64,000 nt of DNA. It comes from Rhizophagus clarus (Eukaryota; Glomeromycota; Glomeromycetes; Glomerales; Glomeraceae). Both the position numbers and the translations under genes were made by a program. The DNA is taken from NCBI GenBank assembly GCA_015698045.1, contig BLAL01000304.1, positions 496,001 to 560,000 on the forward strand, given 5' to 3'. This document shows, piece by piece, positions 39,601 to 50,293 of the stretch. The notes beneath the pieces are model-generated. The model saw nothing but the letters and a program-made list of their open reading frames with translations. It searched no databases and was not told the DNA's origin. Numbering within the stretch: the stretch's first letter is position 1; each line of letters opens with the position of its first letter.

Positions 39601-40408
39601 TTATGGTATATCACAAGATCCAAATACAAATAATTATATCATAGTTCTTGATTATGCAGAAGGTGGAAATTTTGATAATTGGATGAATAAAAATTACAAA
39701 AACTTTTACTGGTTACGCAAGTTGAATATATTACTTAATATTATTAATGGACTCAAAGAAATTCATCAAAGAGAGATGGTTCATTGTGATTTTCATACGG
39801 GAAATATATTGTTCTTAAGGAATGATATAGGTGATCTTGGTAATGACATATTAATTTCAGATATGGGTTTATGTGGAAAAGTTGGCAATATAGATAATAT
39901 AAGTGAAACAAAAATTTATGGAGTTATGCCTTATATTTCTCCAGAAGTACTAAGAGGAAAACCATATAGTCAAGCAGCAGATATATATAGCTTTGGCATG
40001 ATCATGTATTTTGCAGCAACAGAAAAACAACCTTTTGCTAATCGTGCCCATGATAAGCTTTTGGCATTAGATATATGTAATGGAATCAGACCCAAGATAA
40101 ATGAGCCAGAAGCACCAAAATGCTATATTGACTTAATGAAAAAATGTTGGGATTCTAATCCAAATAATAGACCAAATGCCATTGAAATAGAAGAATTAAT
40201 TAGATCATTTTATAGTTCATGTAATCCAATATTAGGACGACGCAACCATTTTAAAGCAGCAGAAGAATATAGAAAATTGCACCTTAATTCTTTTGAAAAG
40301 AATAAACAAACTACTCATTCACAAGCTATTTATACATCTCGATTGCTTAATCCTATTATAAAAGATATTTCAAAAAATCATAGTGACTGTTTTGACTGTG
40401 CAATTTGA
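33622..40408 (+). CDS. Kinase gene D: eleven N-lobe exons and a C-lobe exon, all open
   Basis: Twelve exons, each a multiple of three and phase 0: 33622-34029, 34101-34544, 34615-35067, 35132-35611, 35678-36157, 36224-36703, 36769-37254, 37322-37807, 37875-38333, 38504-38929, 38996-39484, 39557-40408. Predicted product is about 1980 residues. Exon 1 starts MEFIKKNLNN and has a zinc ribbon (CLKC...WCKKC). Exons 2-11 each start with beta4-beta5 and end with alphaC of the next N-lobe. Exon 3 has altered ribbon cysteines; exon 10 has a shortened beta2-beta3. The beta3 lysine is lost in exons 2-6 (VALI, LTLI, VTLI) and kept in others. Only exon 11 has GKGGFATV. The last exon gives HCD (39782) in place of HRD, DMG (39860), SPE in place of APE, and ends CFDCAI. 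Catalytic competence is therefore uncertain. This is the longest intact array in the window. Confidence 0.9.
35132..37254 (+). repeat. 546 bp tandem exon repeat, three near-identical copies plus one diverged
   Basis: Exon plus intron units start at 35132, 35678, 36224 and 36769 (periods 546, 546, 545). The first three encode 160-residue exons that differ at only a handful of positions. The fourth matches in its first two thirds, then switches to a different beta1-alphaC end (EVISGDNFATIYLATLKNG). The paralogous gene E has single exons in place of this block, so the expansion followed the D/E split or was lost in E. Confidence 0.92.
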
Positions 40409-40668
40409 TTAAACTAGAATAAATTAAATAATTATAAATAGCTTTGATATATATAATAATATAGCACATTTAGAATTCGTTCAACACTAATATTGTTATC
40501 AAAGATAGAGTGTAATATTAATATAATGATAACATAGTAGAGTATGCTTAAAGCATTTGTTCTTTGCATAAATAAAGTCAGTTCATAATTAACAATTATT
40601 ATTTTATTTGTTTATTTATTTTTTATGAAATCCATTACATTCAGTTGCTGTTTAAAAATAGGGTTTTG

Positions 40669-40740
40669 TTTTTTATCACACCTGCGATATGTCGCATGGG
40701 TCACTCCACTAAATTTTATTGGTGGAAAATCTTGCGTGAT
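40669..40740 (+). repeat. Dispersed repeat, copy 2
   Basis: Same-orientation partner of 15161-15240, sharing the GATATGTCGCATGGGTC core and the following AAATTTTATTGGTGGAAAA. It lies just downstream of gene D. Confidence 0.6.
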
Positions 40741-41470
40741 AAAAATGTATATTATTTTTTTATTATTATTTAGTCTATTTTTTATTTTTCTAGGTTCCCC
40801 ATCTCTTTTTTTTTTAAAAGATAGACCTGGACTTTGAAATTGCAATTTGCAAGGTGGGTTTGATTTGTTTTTTTGTGGTTTTTTATAATTTGGGAACGTC
40901 GTTAATGTATCCTCTTTTTTTCTTTTATTTGGGAACAATTTTGGTTTTATAGCCACTTGTAGCCTGGACTTTGAAATTGAAAAGTGGTCTTGTCTTATTA
41001 GTATTTTTTTTTTAATTTGGTAACGTCATTAACATTCTTTTCTTTTTATTTTTTTAGACTTCAAGACGTAATTTTATCATATATATAATTTCCCTTCAAA
41101 ACTATCCTTGATTTTTCGTGATTAAATACCCTTTGATATTTCTTTTGATCTTTGTGTTCTTTAATTTTAGGATGTTATTACCATTGATTAATATTTCTTA
41201 AAGCACTTTATTTGATAAAGAGATGCATTCGATTGTATAAGTATTAACAATAATGAACAAAATTAATAAAATATAACAAAAGTGACTAAATTCTAATAAA
41301 CAAACAATAGTTAAAGTTGAAATACAAGCTCTAAAAAAAGAAAAGGGAACGTTAGTGATGCTCTAAAATCAAAAAAAAGAAGTTAAACAAGAAACACAAT
41401 ACTTAACTTGTCTACTTGCAACTTTAAAACTCATACTAAAGTCTAAGGAATCCTAAAGCGAAAAAAGAAA

Positions 41471-41596
41471 TAACGTTAATAACATTCTCAAATAAAGACA
41501 CTGAACTTCAGTATGAATCTTTAAATTTCAAGTTGAAAATGTGAATTTCATATTTTTTTATTTCAGTGTCTTTATTTGAGAATGTTATTAACGTTA
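41471..41596. repeat. Perfect 35 bp inverted repeat with 56 bp spacer
   Basis: The arms 41471-41505 (starting TAACGTTAATAACATTCTCA) and 41562-41596 are exact reverse complements. The spacer has no ORF. Perfect arms suggest a recently made hairpin or small MITE. No clear target duplication is seen. Confidence 0.85.
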
Positions 41597-42731
41597 ACAA
41601 AGATTCTCAAGTAAAATAACAAAAAAAAATGCAAACTTATCTTCTAACTTAATAATCTTAACAAGGTAGGAGCTCCATACCTAGTATCGTTTTTTTCGTT
41701 CCTCTAAACAATATATTATCGTTTCTATTTCTTCATTATTATAAACAGAAAAAAATTTTGAACAAAGGATAGCCAAGAAAGAGTTCCCTGTCGGATATGC
41801 TGTGTATCTAACATATTGGGTATATTCGTTATATTAGTTATGTTTGTTAAGTTTGTTATGTTAGATTGAGTAGATATACGATATATTAATATTTTATTGT
41901 ATAACGAGTTGTTTTCATAGACATTTTGAGAATTAGATAGTTTTTAGTTAATTATTAAATTAGAATTTTAAAGTTAATTTTAGATAGAATTTATTTATAT
42001 TATTTGTAATAATTTGTTGACAATTGGTCGCATCGCACAGAGCGTCATTTGAGGAGCAGTACCAAAGACTATTCACTATTGTAATAAGTGTCATACAATA
42101 ATAAAGATGGTTATTTATTATAAACGTATACCTTCTACCATTTTTTTAACGTCTATACCCAAATAGACAAATAAAGAACTGACTTCAACAATATTGTACA
42201 GATCATCCGATTTTGAACAAATAGATCGTAATTTTAGGATTTGACCGGATTTTAACCAAATTTGATCAGATTTGACCGGATGTTTGTAATACAAGCAAAA
42301 GTCGAAACTTCTTTAGTCATATATTGTTTAAATTATTGATCAGAAAATTTAGAAAATTAAAATTAAATGATATATTATGATGCATGATATATGGTTTAAT
42401 CAGTCATACTTTGAACGCTAATTGTTATTCGCAGGATCAAAACAGATTATGCAAATAATTTGGTCAAAATTCTGTTAAAAATTTTATTACATATATTATC
42501 CTATTGAAAAACCTTGTCCGTATTGTATTTAAATCTGGTCTACTGTACGATATGTTAAATATTTGCAATCGAATCAAAAAATTTTTGATTATTTGAATAA
42601 AGAAAATTATTCAAACGACACAAAAACATTCAAATGATAATATTATGTGAGGTCAGTTTTGTTATTTGCGAAATGATTTACTTTGAATGACTTATTTTGA
42701 ATGACCAAAAATTGATATTATATAATTATTA

Positions 42732-42846
42732 GGCACGTAGTATTCAATATGGAGGTCAATGTGGAATGATTGGCTGCCATTGTGCCACGCAGTGGCACAT
42801 GACAACAATCATGAAATATTGACCGAAATATTGAATAACGAAGTGC
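42732..42846. repeat. 115 bp palindromic MITE-like element with TA flanks
   Basis: Outer arms GGCACGTAGTATTCAATAT and ATATTGAATAACGAAGTGC pair with small differences, as do AGGTCAAT / ATTGACC and AATGATTG / CAATCAT. The centre is GTGCCAC GCA GTGGCAC. TA is present on both sides. The whole element is one imperfect hairpin. Confidence 0.75.
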
Positions 42847-43044
42847 TATATTCCTGGTAGCCTTAATGATCATGATAAATTGGATACCACATCAACGTTA
42901 AAGCAAATTTGGAATTATTTAATAATTGCTCTATTCATCTTTCATCTAATTTTTTAATGTAATTATAAAGTAAAAACCTTGATCTCTATAATACGTAATG
43001 TATATTATCGGAATAAATGATATCCGGCAATAAATGACGTCACA

Positions 43045-44218
43045 TTGGGGTGGTCACTCAACTAATTAAATCAAAATTATGTATGGACTGCGGCAAAATC
43101 ACTATTGATAGATTTTTTTTTGTGAAAACCCGATAAGACCCATTAATTCGGATTTTGGACAGATGCCGGCTAATATATGTACTTATTAACCAATAACCGG
43201 TCGAACCTGATTACATTATTAAATAAGTCAAATATATAATTTTATATATTAATTTTGTATAAATATTTATTTATTCATATCTAGTATCAAAGATTTTGCA
43301 AGAATTATCATAACTATTAAATAAGAAGAATTTTGTTTTTTGTTTCCTTGATTTCATTTTCCAAACATATTTTCGAAAAGTTGCGAAGCTTGAATCTTAT
43401 TTAATTGATTCTCTCTTATTTCTCTTATTTCTGAAAGAATTTCTCTTGAACTTTACGATGTAAATCTTCATTAGTTTTCTTTAATGAATTATCAGTTTTT
43501 AACGGCTTATAAAGAGAATCTTCAATAAACGATAATACTTTATTTTGTAAATAATGTAAATAATGTGATAATATTTGTCCTTCTTGAGGACCCGTTGGAT
43601 AACGCATTTTACTTAATAAATGCTGGGCTCGTTTAGTTTCTACTCCTGATAATTGGTCAATTAATGTATGAAGGACATGATGTTCTTTTAGCCTAGTTTC
43701 ATCTTTTTTTTTTCTGAGCTTGCATTTCACGACATGTTTCAAGTGACGCTGCCTTGAGATAAGAGGCATTTTCCCATTAAAATATCCGAAACTTTAAAAA
43801 TTTGATAACTATTTTTTATTAATATTTGAGCAATATTAAAAGATCAAATGGATACATGATAGATTAAAGAACAATGCAATACCTTACATTTTTTGAAATA
43901 CTAAAGAAAAAAAAATTTTTTTCTATCAAAGAAGTTGTTCTAAAACATTATACATTAATTTCAGAACGAAATAATGTTTTTTTGAAAAAAAGCGAGCTAT
44001 ATTATTAAAAGTACAATAATTTGGGACCTTCTTACCAAAGTTGAAATAAAAATTTTAAAAGATTCCAAAGTTATCGAAGTTTAAAAATACACTAATTTTA
44101 ATATAAATTTATTATAAAATAAGCTTTTAATAGGATGATGATCAAAAAAATCTATCAATATTGATTTTGTTGTAGTCCACACATAATTTTGATTTAATTA
44201 GTTGAGTGACCACCCCAA
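43045..44218. mobile_element. 1.17 kb terminal-inverted-repeat element with 7 bp target duplication
   Basis: The left end, TTGGGGTGGTCACTCAACTA and onward for about 75 bp, matches the complement of the right end with about five mismatches. CGTCACA lies immediately outside both ends (43038-43044 and 44219-44225), a 7 bp target duplication. The interior carries one 114-codon minus-strand ORF and no recognisable transposase, so it is non-autonomous or has an unrecognised protein. Superfamily is uncertain; a 7 bp duplication fits few of the common ones. Confidence 0.85.
43425..43769 (-). CDS. Unknown basic protein inside the inverted-repeat element
   Basis: A 114-residue ORF from an ATG at 43769, rich in Lys, Arg, His and Leu (MPLISRQRHLKHVVKCKLRK at the start, later LIDQLSGVETKRAQHLLSKM). 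It is probably helical, with no signal peptide or membrane segment. No catalytic motif of a transposase is seen. It lies wholly within the element 43045-44218, so it may be a cargo gene or the remnant of a longer transposon protein. I do not recognise the family. Confidence 0.4.
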   Translation of the reverse strand: MPLISRQRHLKHVVKCKLRKKKDETRLKEHHVLHTLIDQLSGVETKRAQHLLSKMRYPTGPQEGQILSHYLHYLQNKVLSFIEDSLYKPLKTDNSLKKTNEDLHRKVQEKFFQK

Positions 44219-45905
44219 CGTCACATGCCGAATATGAGCAAAATAATTGGCATCATGATCCTATGGGATACCGGATATAGTCATTTAAAAGACATTCAAG
44301 CAAAATGACCTAATGACCTGCGTAAACATTTGCGGTATTGTTCAAAATAACTATTCAATCAATTTAATTTCCTTTTCTGAATACTAATTTTTATCAAATA
44401 AACACATTTATTTACTGATAAAAAAAAAAGAAAAGGAAAATCCAAGTAACAAGCCTTTTTAAATGTCATTTTTAGCAAAATAATTTGTCCCACTAGGAAA
44501 TAGGAATGCTTTACTAAGTAAACTAAGCTAATCTCAATCGATACTCGATAGAACGAATGACTGATCGGAAAATACAAAATCAAACATTTTAAATATATTA
44601 AATATGATATATGAATGCAGTAAAATGAGATTCATAATTTTATACTATAATTAGAGTTGGAATAAGTCATCAATGAAACCGACTCTGACATGCTTCAATA
44701 GCTAATTATTTAAAATAAAAAAAAATAAATTGCTAGACTAAGTTATTTATCACTAGTAAGCAATTTTTCAACTGAACTGGGTTTGGACTTGGACCTGGTT
44801 TGCAGTTATGAATCTGATTCCGTATTTTTAAAATTGAGCATACTTCCCATCTATTTAAAGTCTCATATCCCAAATATTATTTCAATTCTTAATTTCGGCC
44901 AAATTTATAATGCCGGTCAGCATCAGTTTCACGTGACGTACATATACTCCAAAAAGGAAATTTTATCCTCAATAAAACTGGACACTTTCTTCCATAAATG
45001 GATATTTTCATGTGGATCACTTAATTCTGGCCAGATTTATGCTGAAAATTTGGAAAATGCTGTTCATATCTGTTAGTGCATTTGTTTATATCACACGACT
45101 TTTGGTTTTAGGGCAATATTTTCACTAATATGGTTATTATTTTGCAAATGTAAAATTGACAACCGACTGGTATGAACAGGCCTAATATGGGCGGCAAGTA
45201 TAAAACCGGGTGCCCAAACCAGTTTGATATTAACAAAACATTTATGAATTTAAATATAGATTTTTAAAATTTTAGCAAAATTTATAAGTTTTACAACATA
45301 AATATAATAAAAAATTTGAAAAAAATAATATTCAAATTAATTACTAATAGTTTACATAAAATATTCTTAAAACGTACTTACAAAATTTAAAATATACTTA
45401 AAATTGCAATTTTAAGTATATATCTTATAAAAATTATATTTAAAATTGCAATAACTAGTATACTTAAAGGATAAAAAATTTGCTTAAGTATATTTTAAAT
45501 ATTTAATAATATATGAGTACATTTAAGCATATATTGTTTTTTTTATAGAGTATATTCAGCACAATGAATGTTTTTATATTTATTAATCAATTATAAAAGC
45601 AAAATATATGTACGTGAATTATTACGAAAACAAAACAAAACAGTGACCGTTAAACTAATTTATTGGAGGAAATATACCAAAATCATCATTTCTCTTTAAA
45701 AACAACAAATTATGGAGATAATCGAGTCTGCTTAGCAGCAATATGGCTACTTATATCCGAAAACAACGCTCACTTGGAACAAATGCTACAGTGATGAATA
45801 AATATTTTCTTGCAATTTGAGCTAAAATTGGTAATCTTATTAACTGATCGCCATTTTAATGGATCTCGCAAAATAACAACTAATTTTATGTAATATTACG
45901 TATTA

Positions 45906-45956
45906 TGCGGAAATAATAAAATTGACAATTTTATTCGAGAACTACAATTAAAATTA
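45906..45956 (+). pseudogene. Scrap of a zinc-ribbon/N-lobe unit
   Basis: Seventeen codons read CGNNKIDNFIRELQLKL, matching the SGNKKIDNFIQEMQLKI helix found in nearly every unit of the arrays. Flanking sequence is not recognisable. It probably marks an older, decayed array member just upstream of the gene E promoter region. Confidence 0.55.
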
Positions 45957-46034
45957 ATAAGTATTATCTATGTACTACAAATTGATCTCATGATATAAAT
46001 CGTATACAATTTTTTTGATAATCTTTAATTGAAT

Positions 46035-49000
46035 GTAAAGTCGGCCTTCAATATAACGAGGCTCGTTTTATACTCATCTTGTGACATTTAACCAATCAAA
46101 TACGCCAAACATCCCTCGTTATAACGAAACAGCCAATTAAATTCTTTGAATTTTTCACGGAGCACATCACCATCAAAAAGGAAATTTGTGTGACTGACAA
46201 TTTAGCCTAAGTGTTGGACAAGGATATTATATAAATTAAAATCCTGCATTATTACATTATCTTGCATGTTGTCATTGTTATCATTAATGACAAATAATTA
46301 AACAACTTTGGTTATTTTATAACTTATTTTATGCAACAAGGTTCTACATTTTCGTTTGTTCAAATTTTTACAAAGATAAAATTAACAAAAATGATCATTA
46401 ATAAAAGGTTTAATTGTGATATAACTATTTTAGGATACGATTGGTTCTATTGTTTCTTTTGTCAAAGAATTTTCTTTCAAGAAAAAGTGACCATTAAAAA
46501 ATTTTAACTACGTATTAATAGGTTATATTTTTTTTCTTTTGATCAGAAAGTTTCTTTTAAAAAATCCCATTTTAGGTTAATTGGTTCATCGTGTAAATAT
46601 TCCATTTCTAGAAATAGGCTGGTATTTGTTGTATATGATCATTCTATTATTTCTTTTGTCCAAACAATTTCTTTCGAAAATTTCCATCTGGAACGTGGTT
46701 CATTTCCATTTTTAGAATAGACTGAATGAATGATTTTCATCTCGGTCTCAGCCGATGATTTGACAACCAAATCATTACGTATTAAAAACTTATTGTTAAA
46801 TAAATATAAATACATTGTTAGTTCATTTAAACAAACACTGTAAATTCTTTTAATTTTTTTTTTATTTTTTATTTTGCGAAATGGAGCTTTTCAAGAAAAA
46901 TCTAAATAATCTAAGTTTGGATTTAGGATTTTGCGTAAAATGTGGTGAAATATATACAAATACACCATATAAATGGTGTAAAAAATGTCAAAAGAATTAT
47001 TTAAGAAAAAATTTTATAAATTGGACCAGTGAAAATAAAGTAGTTGATCGTTTCATTCAAGGAATACAATTAAAGATCGATAATCCAACTGATATAATAT
47101 TTGAGTGGATACCATACAACCAGTTTAATGATATAAAAGTGATATCCAAAAATGATTTATATATTGCAACATGGAAAGATGGTTCGTTATTTTATGATTC
47201 GAATGAAGATAAATATCTAAGAAAATCAAGAAGAGTTGCATTAAAACATTTAGAAAATCCACGAAATATAGACAAATTTCTTTTAAAGGTACAGTATGAT
47301 GCAAAAAATTTCTTTCTGAATTTGTACTCAACTCCTCCTTTTAATAAAATTATTATTTTTTTTGTTTTTTATTAACAGCTCAAAAAATATTTGACATTTA
47401 AAATTCGTGGAATATCTCAAGATCCTAATACAAAGGATTATATTATGGTTGTTGACAATGAATGTTTTGAAAAATATTGTGCGAAGTGTGGCGTTATATA
47501 CACAAATATACGGTATAAATGGTGTAAACCATGTCAAACCAATCATTTTAAAAATAATTTTGTAAATTGGACTAGTAAAAATAAAATTATTGACGACTTT
47601 ATTCAAGAAACGCAATTAAAAATTGATTCTCCGACTGATATAATGTTAGAATGGATACCATACGATCAGTTTGTTCATATTAGAAAAGGAGGGAGAAATA
47701 ATTTAGCGATATGGAAGAATGGCCCATTATCTTTTTTTTGGAAATGGAGTAGAAAATCCGATGAAACAGTTGCTTTAATATATTTAGATAACTCAAAAGA
47801 TATTGTTGAATTTTTAGATGAGGTATGAAATACAAATTTCTTTTAACCAATTTGAAGTTGTTTTCAATAAAATAATATTTTTTTTTTTTTTTTTTTTATT
47901 TAAATAGGTTAAAAAATATCTGACACTTAAAATAAATATATATGGAATATCTCAAGATCCTTACACAAACGATTATATTGTAGTTATCAAATGTTCAAAA
48001 GAATGTTGTATAAAATATAGTAAAAAATATTCACAATACATATGGTGCAAACGATGTCAGATTAATTATTTTAAAAAAAATTTTAAAAGCTGGACTAAAA
48101 ATGAAAAAATTGATAATCTCATTAAAGAAATGCAATTAAAAATTAAACAACCAACTGATACAATATTTGAATGGATTCCGTATGATCAGTTTAATAATGT
48201 TAGAAAAATAGATGAAAATAATTTTGCCGCAGTATATTCAGCAAATTGGAAGGATGGTCCATTGATCTGGAATTCAGTAAAGTATACAAGAGTTTCAAGT
48301 AAGACAGTTACATTAATATGTATGTATAACTCAGAAATTATGATAGATGATTTTCTAAATAAGGTATGAAATTTCTAAAAATTTTATTTAATACTTTTTA
48401 AGTGCAATAACGCCAACTTATTTTTATATATTTTTTTTTTAAAAAAAAAATGCAATAACACTAATTTATTTTTTATATTTTAATAGGTTAAAAAATACAA
48501 AAGCTGTAATAAATATTTTGAAATATGCGGAATAACTCAATATCCTTATACAAAAGATTACGTTATTATTTCTTCTGCTAATTATGAGTATTCTAAGGCG
48601 CACTGTTTAAAATGCGATGAAATTTATACATTTACAGCAAAGATGTGGTGCAAGCCATGTCAGGTAAATTTCTTGAATGAATATTATGCAAACGGAATTA
48701 GTGGAAATGAAAAAATTGATAATCAAATCCAGGAGATGCAATTAAAAATCAATCAACCAACCGATTTAGTATTTGAATGGATCCCGTATAATCAATTTTG
48801 TTATCTCGAGGAAATAGACAAAGATAACCTTGTTACAGTATATTCAGCAACATGGAAGGATGGCCCACTGCACTGGAATTCAACTAAATATACAAGAGAT
48901 CCGGACAAAAAGGTTACTTTAATATGTATAAATAATTCGCAAAATATAGTAGATGATTTTCTGAATAAGGTATGAAATTTAATTTAATACTTTTAATAAT

Positions 49001-50290
49001 GCAATAACGATTAACTTATTATATTTTATATTTTTAATAGGTCAAGAAATATATAAACTGTAATAAATATTTTGGAATATATGGAATATCTCAAGATCCT
49101 ATTACAAAAGATTACATTATTATTTGTATCAATTATAACCATTTTATGAAATACTGTTTGTCATGTGCTGAAATTTATACCAGTACAATGTATAGATGGT
49201 GCAAGTCATGTCAATTAAATTTCTTGAAAGAAAATTTTATTAATTGGACCAGTAGAGATGAAAAAGTTGATACTTTTATTCAAGAAATGCAATTAAAAAT
49301 TAATCATCCGACAGATGTAGTATTTGAATGGATACCGTACAATAAATTTGATGATATTAAAGAAATGAGTAGAGATAACTTTGCTACAATATATTTGGCA
49401 ACTTTGAAAAGTGGAGTATTATCTTATGATTCAACTAAAAATGAATATATAAGAAAAACCGAAAAAGTTACATTAAAATATTTAGTTAACTCACAAAATA
49501 CGATTTATGAATTTTTAAATAGAAAGGTATGAAAATTTTTTATTAGTTTAATTAAATACATTTTCTATATAATAACATAATCATTTTTTAATAGATTAAA
49601 GATTGTTGCACAAATGGTTACAACGATTTTAAAATATATGGGTTATCTCAAGCGCCTAATACGAAAGATTATATTATCGTCTATAATTATGAATATTATA
49701 AAGATTATTATTCCGAGCAATCCTGTTTGAAATGTGAGAATATATATTCATATATACAGTATAAATGGTGTAAACCATGCACTATTAGTTTTTTGAAAGA
49801 AAATTTTACCAATTGGAAGAGTATTGATGAAAAAATCTTTAATTTAATTCAAGAAATGCAATCGAAAATCGTTTATCCATCTGATATAGTATTTGAATGG
49901 ATACCATATAACCAGTTTGATAGTATTAAAGAAATAAGTAAAGACGATTTTGCTACAATATATTTGGCGATATGGAAAAATGGACCATTATACTGGAATA
50001 AAATGAAATATACAAGGAGTTTAGATAAAAAAGTGATTTTAAAATATATACATAATTCACATAATGCTATAAATGAATTTCTTAATGAGGTATGTTATTC
50101 CTTGATGAAAATATGTTTTATTTTCATCTAAAACTTTTTTTTTAACTTTATTAAACACTATTTACTAACACACAAATATGATAATTACTAGGTTAAACAC
50201 GATAGAAGTAATAATATTTTTAAAATATACGGGATTTCCCAAAATCCTTCCACAAAAAATTATATTATTATTATTGACAACAACAAGAGT
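46035..50290 (+). repeat. Segmental duplication, copy 2 (promoter and gene E)
   Basis: Partner of 32950-38600. It covers the upstream flank, TATA-like box and exons. Similarity to gene D stops inside the exon matching D exon 10, at the codons for YIIIIDNN, which is a sharp breakpoint near 50285. Confidence 0.85.
46805..46812 (+). promoter_or_regulatory. TATA-like box of gene E
   Basis: TATAAATA, 76 bp upstream of the ATG at 46881 and conserved with the equivalent site of gene D. Function is inferred. Confidence 0.45.
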
Positions 50291-50293
50291 TAA
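46881..50293 (+). CDS. Gene E: N-lobe array without a kinase C-lobe
   Basis: Paralogue of gene D. Exons: 46881-47288, 47379-47822, 47908-48363, 48487-48969, 49041-49526, 49595-50089, 50192-50293; all multiples of three and phase 0, about 957 residues. Six zinc-ribbon/N-lobe units are followed by a last short exon reading VKHDRSNNIFKIYG and the beta4-beta5 strands to IDNNKS and a stop. Exon 1 is 408 nt, the same length as in genes B and D. The glycine loops are degenerate throughout (VISKNDLYIATW, IDENNFAAVY, EIDKDNLVTVY, EISKDDFATIY). No catalytic loop, DFG or APE follows, so it cannot be a kinase by itself. It is either a truncated duplicate kept open by chance or youth, or an expressed N-lobe-only protein. 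All frames being open argues against long decay. Confidence 0.78.

Larger units (their letters stand above)
40409..43037. other. Intergenic region with stem-loops and dispersed repeat
   Basis: No supported gene. It holds the dispersed repeat copy at 40669, stem-loops at 41471-41596 and 42732-42846, and AT-rich sequence. The stretch 41810-42140 has features that could fit a solo LTR, but no clear ends. Confidence 0.4.
44226..46880. other. Intergenic region upstream of gene E
   Basis: No supported gene. From about 46035 it is the duplicate of the gene D upstream region. A short scrap of the array family lies at 45906-45956. The ORF at 44783-45076 has no family match that I can see. Confidence 0.4.

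Noticed and set aside
40612-40956. 114-codon minus ORF over the dispersed repeat
   Set aside because: Composition is driven by T-runs, it overlaps a forward ORF, and it covers a non-coding dispersed repeat; read as a shadow.
41810-42140. Possible solo LTR
   Set aside because: An AATAAA-like region and repetitive TTGTTATGTTAG sequence are suggestive, but I could not define TG...CA ends or a target duplication.
44783-45076. 97-codon forward ORF
   Set aside because: No recognised domain; the surrounding sequence with GGCC-type motifs looks like decayed element DNA.
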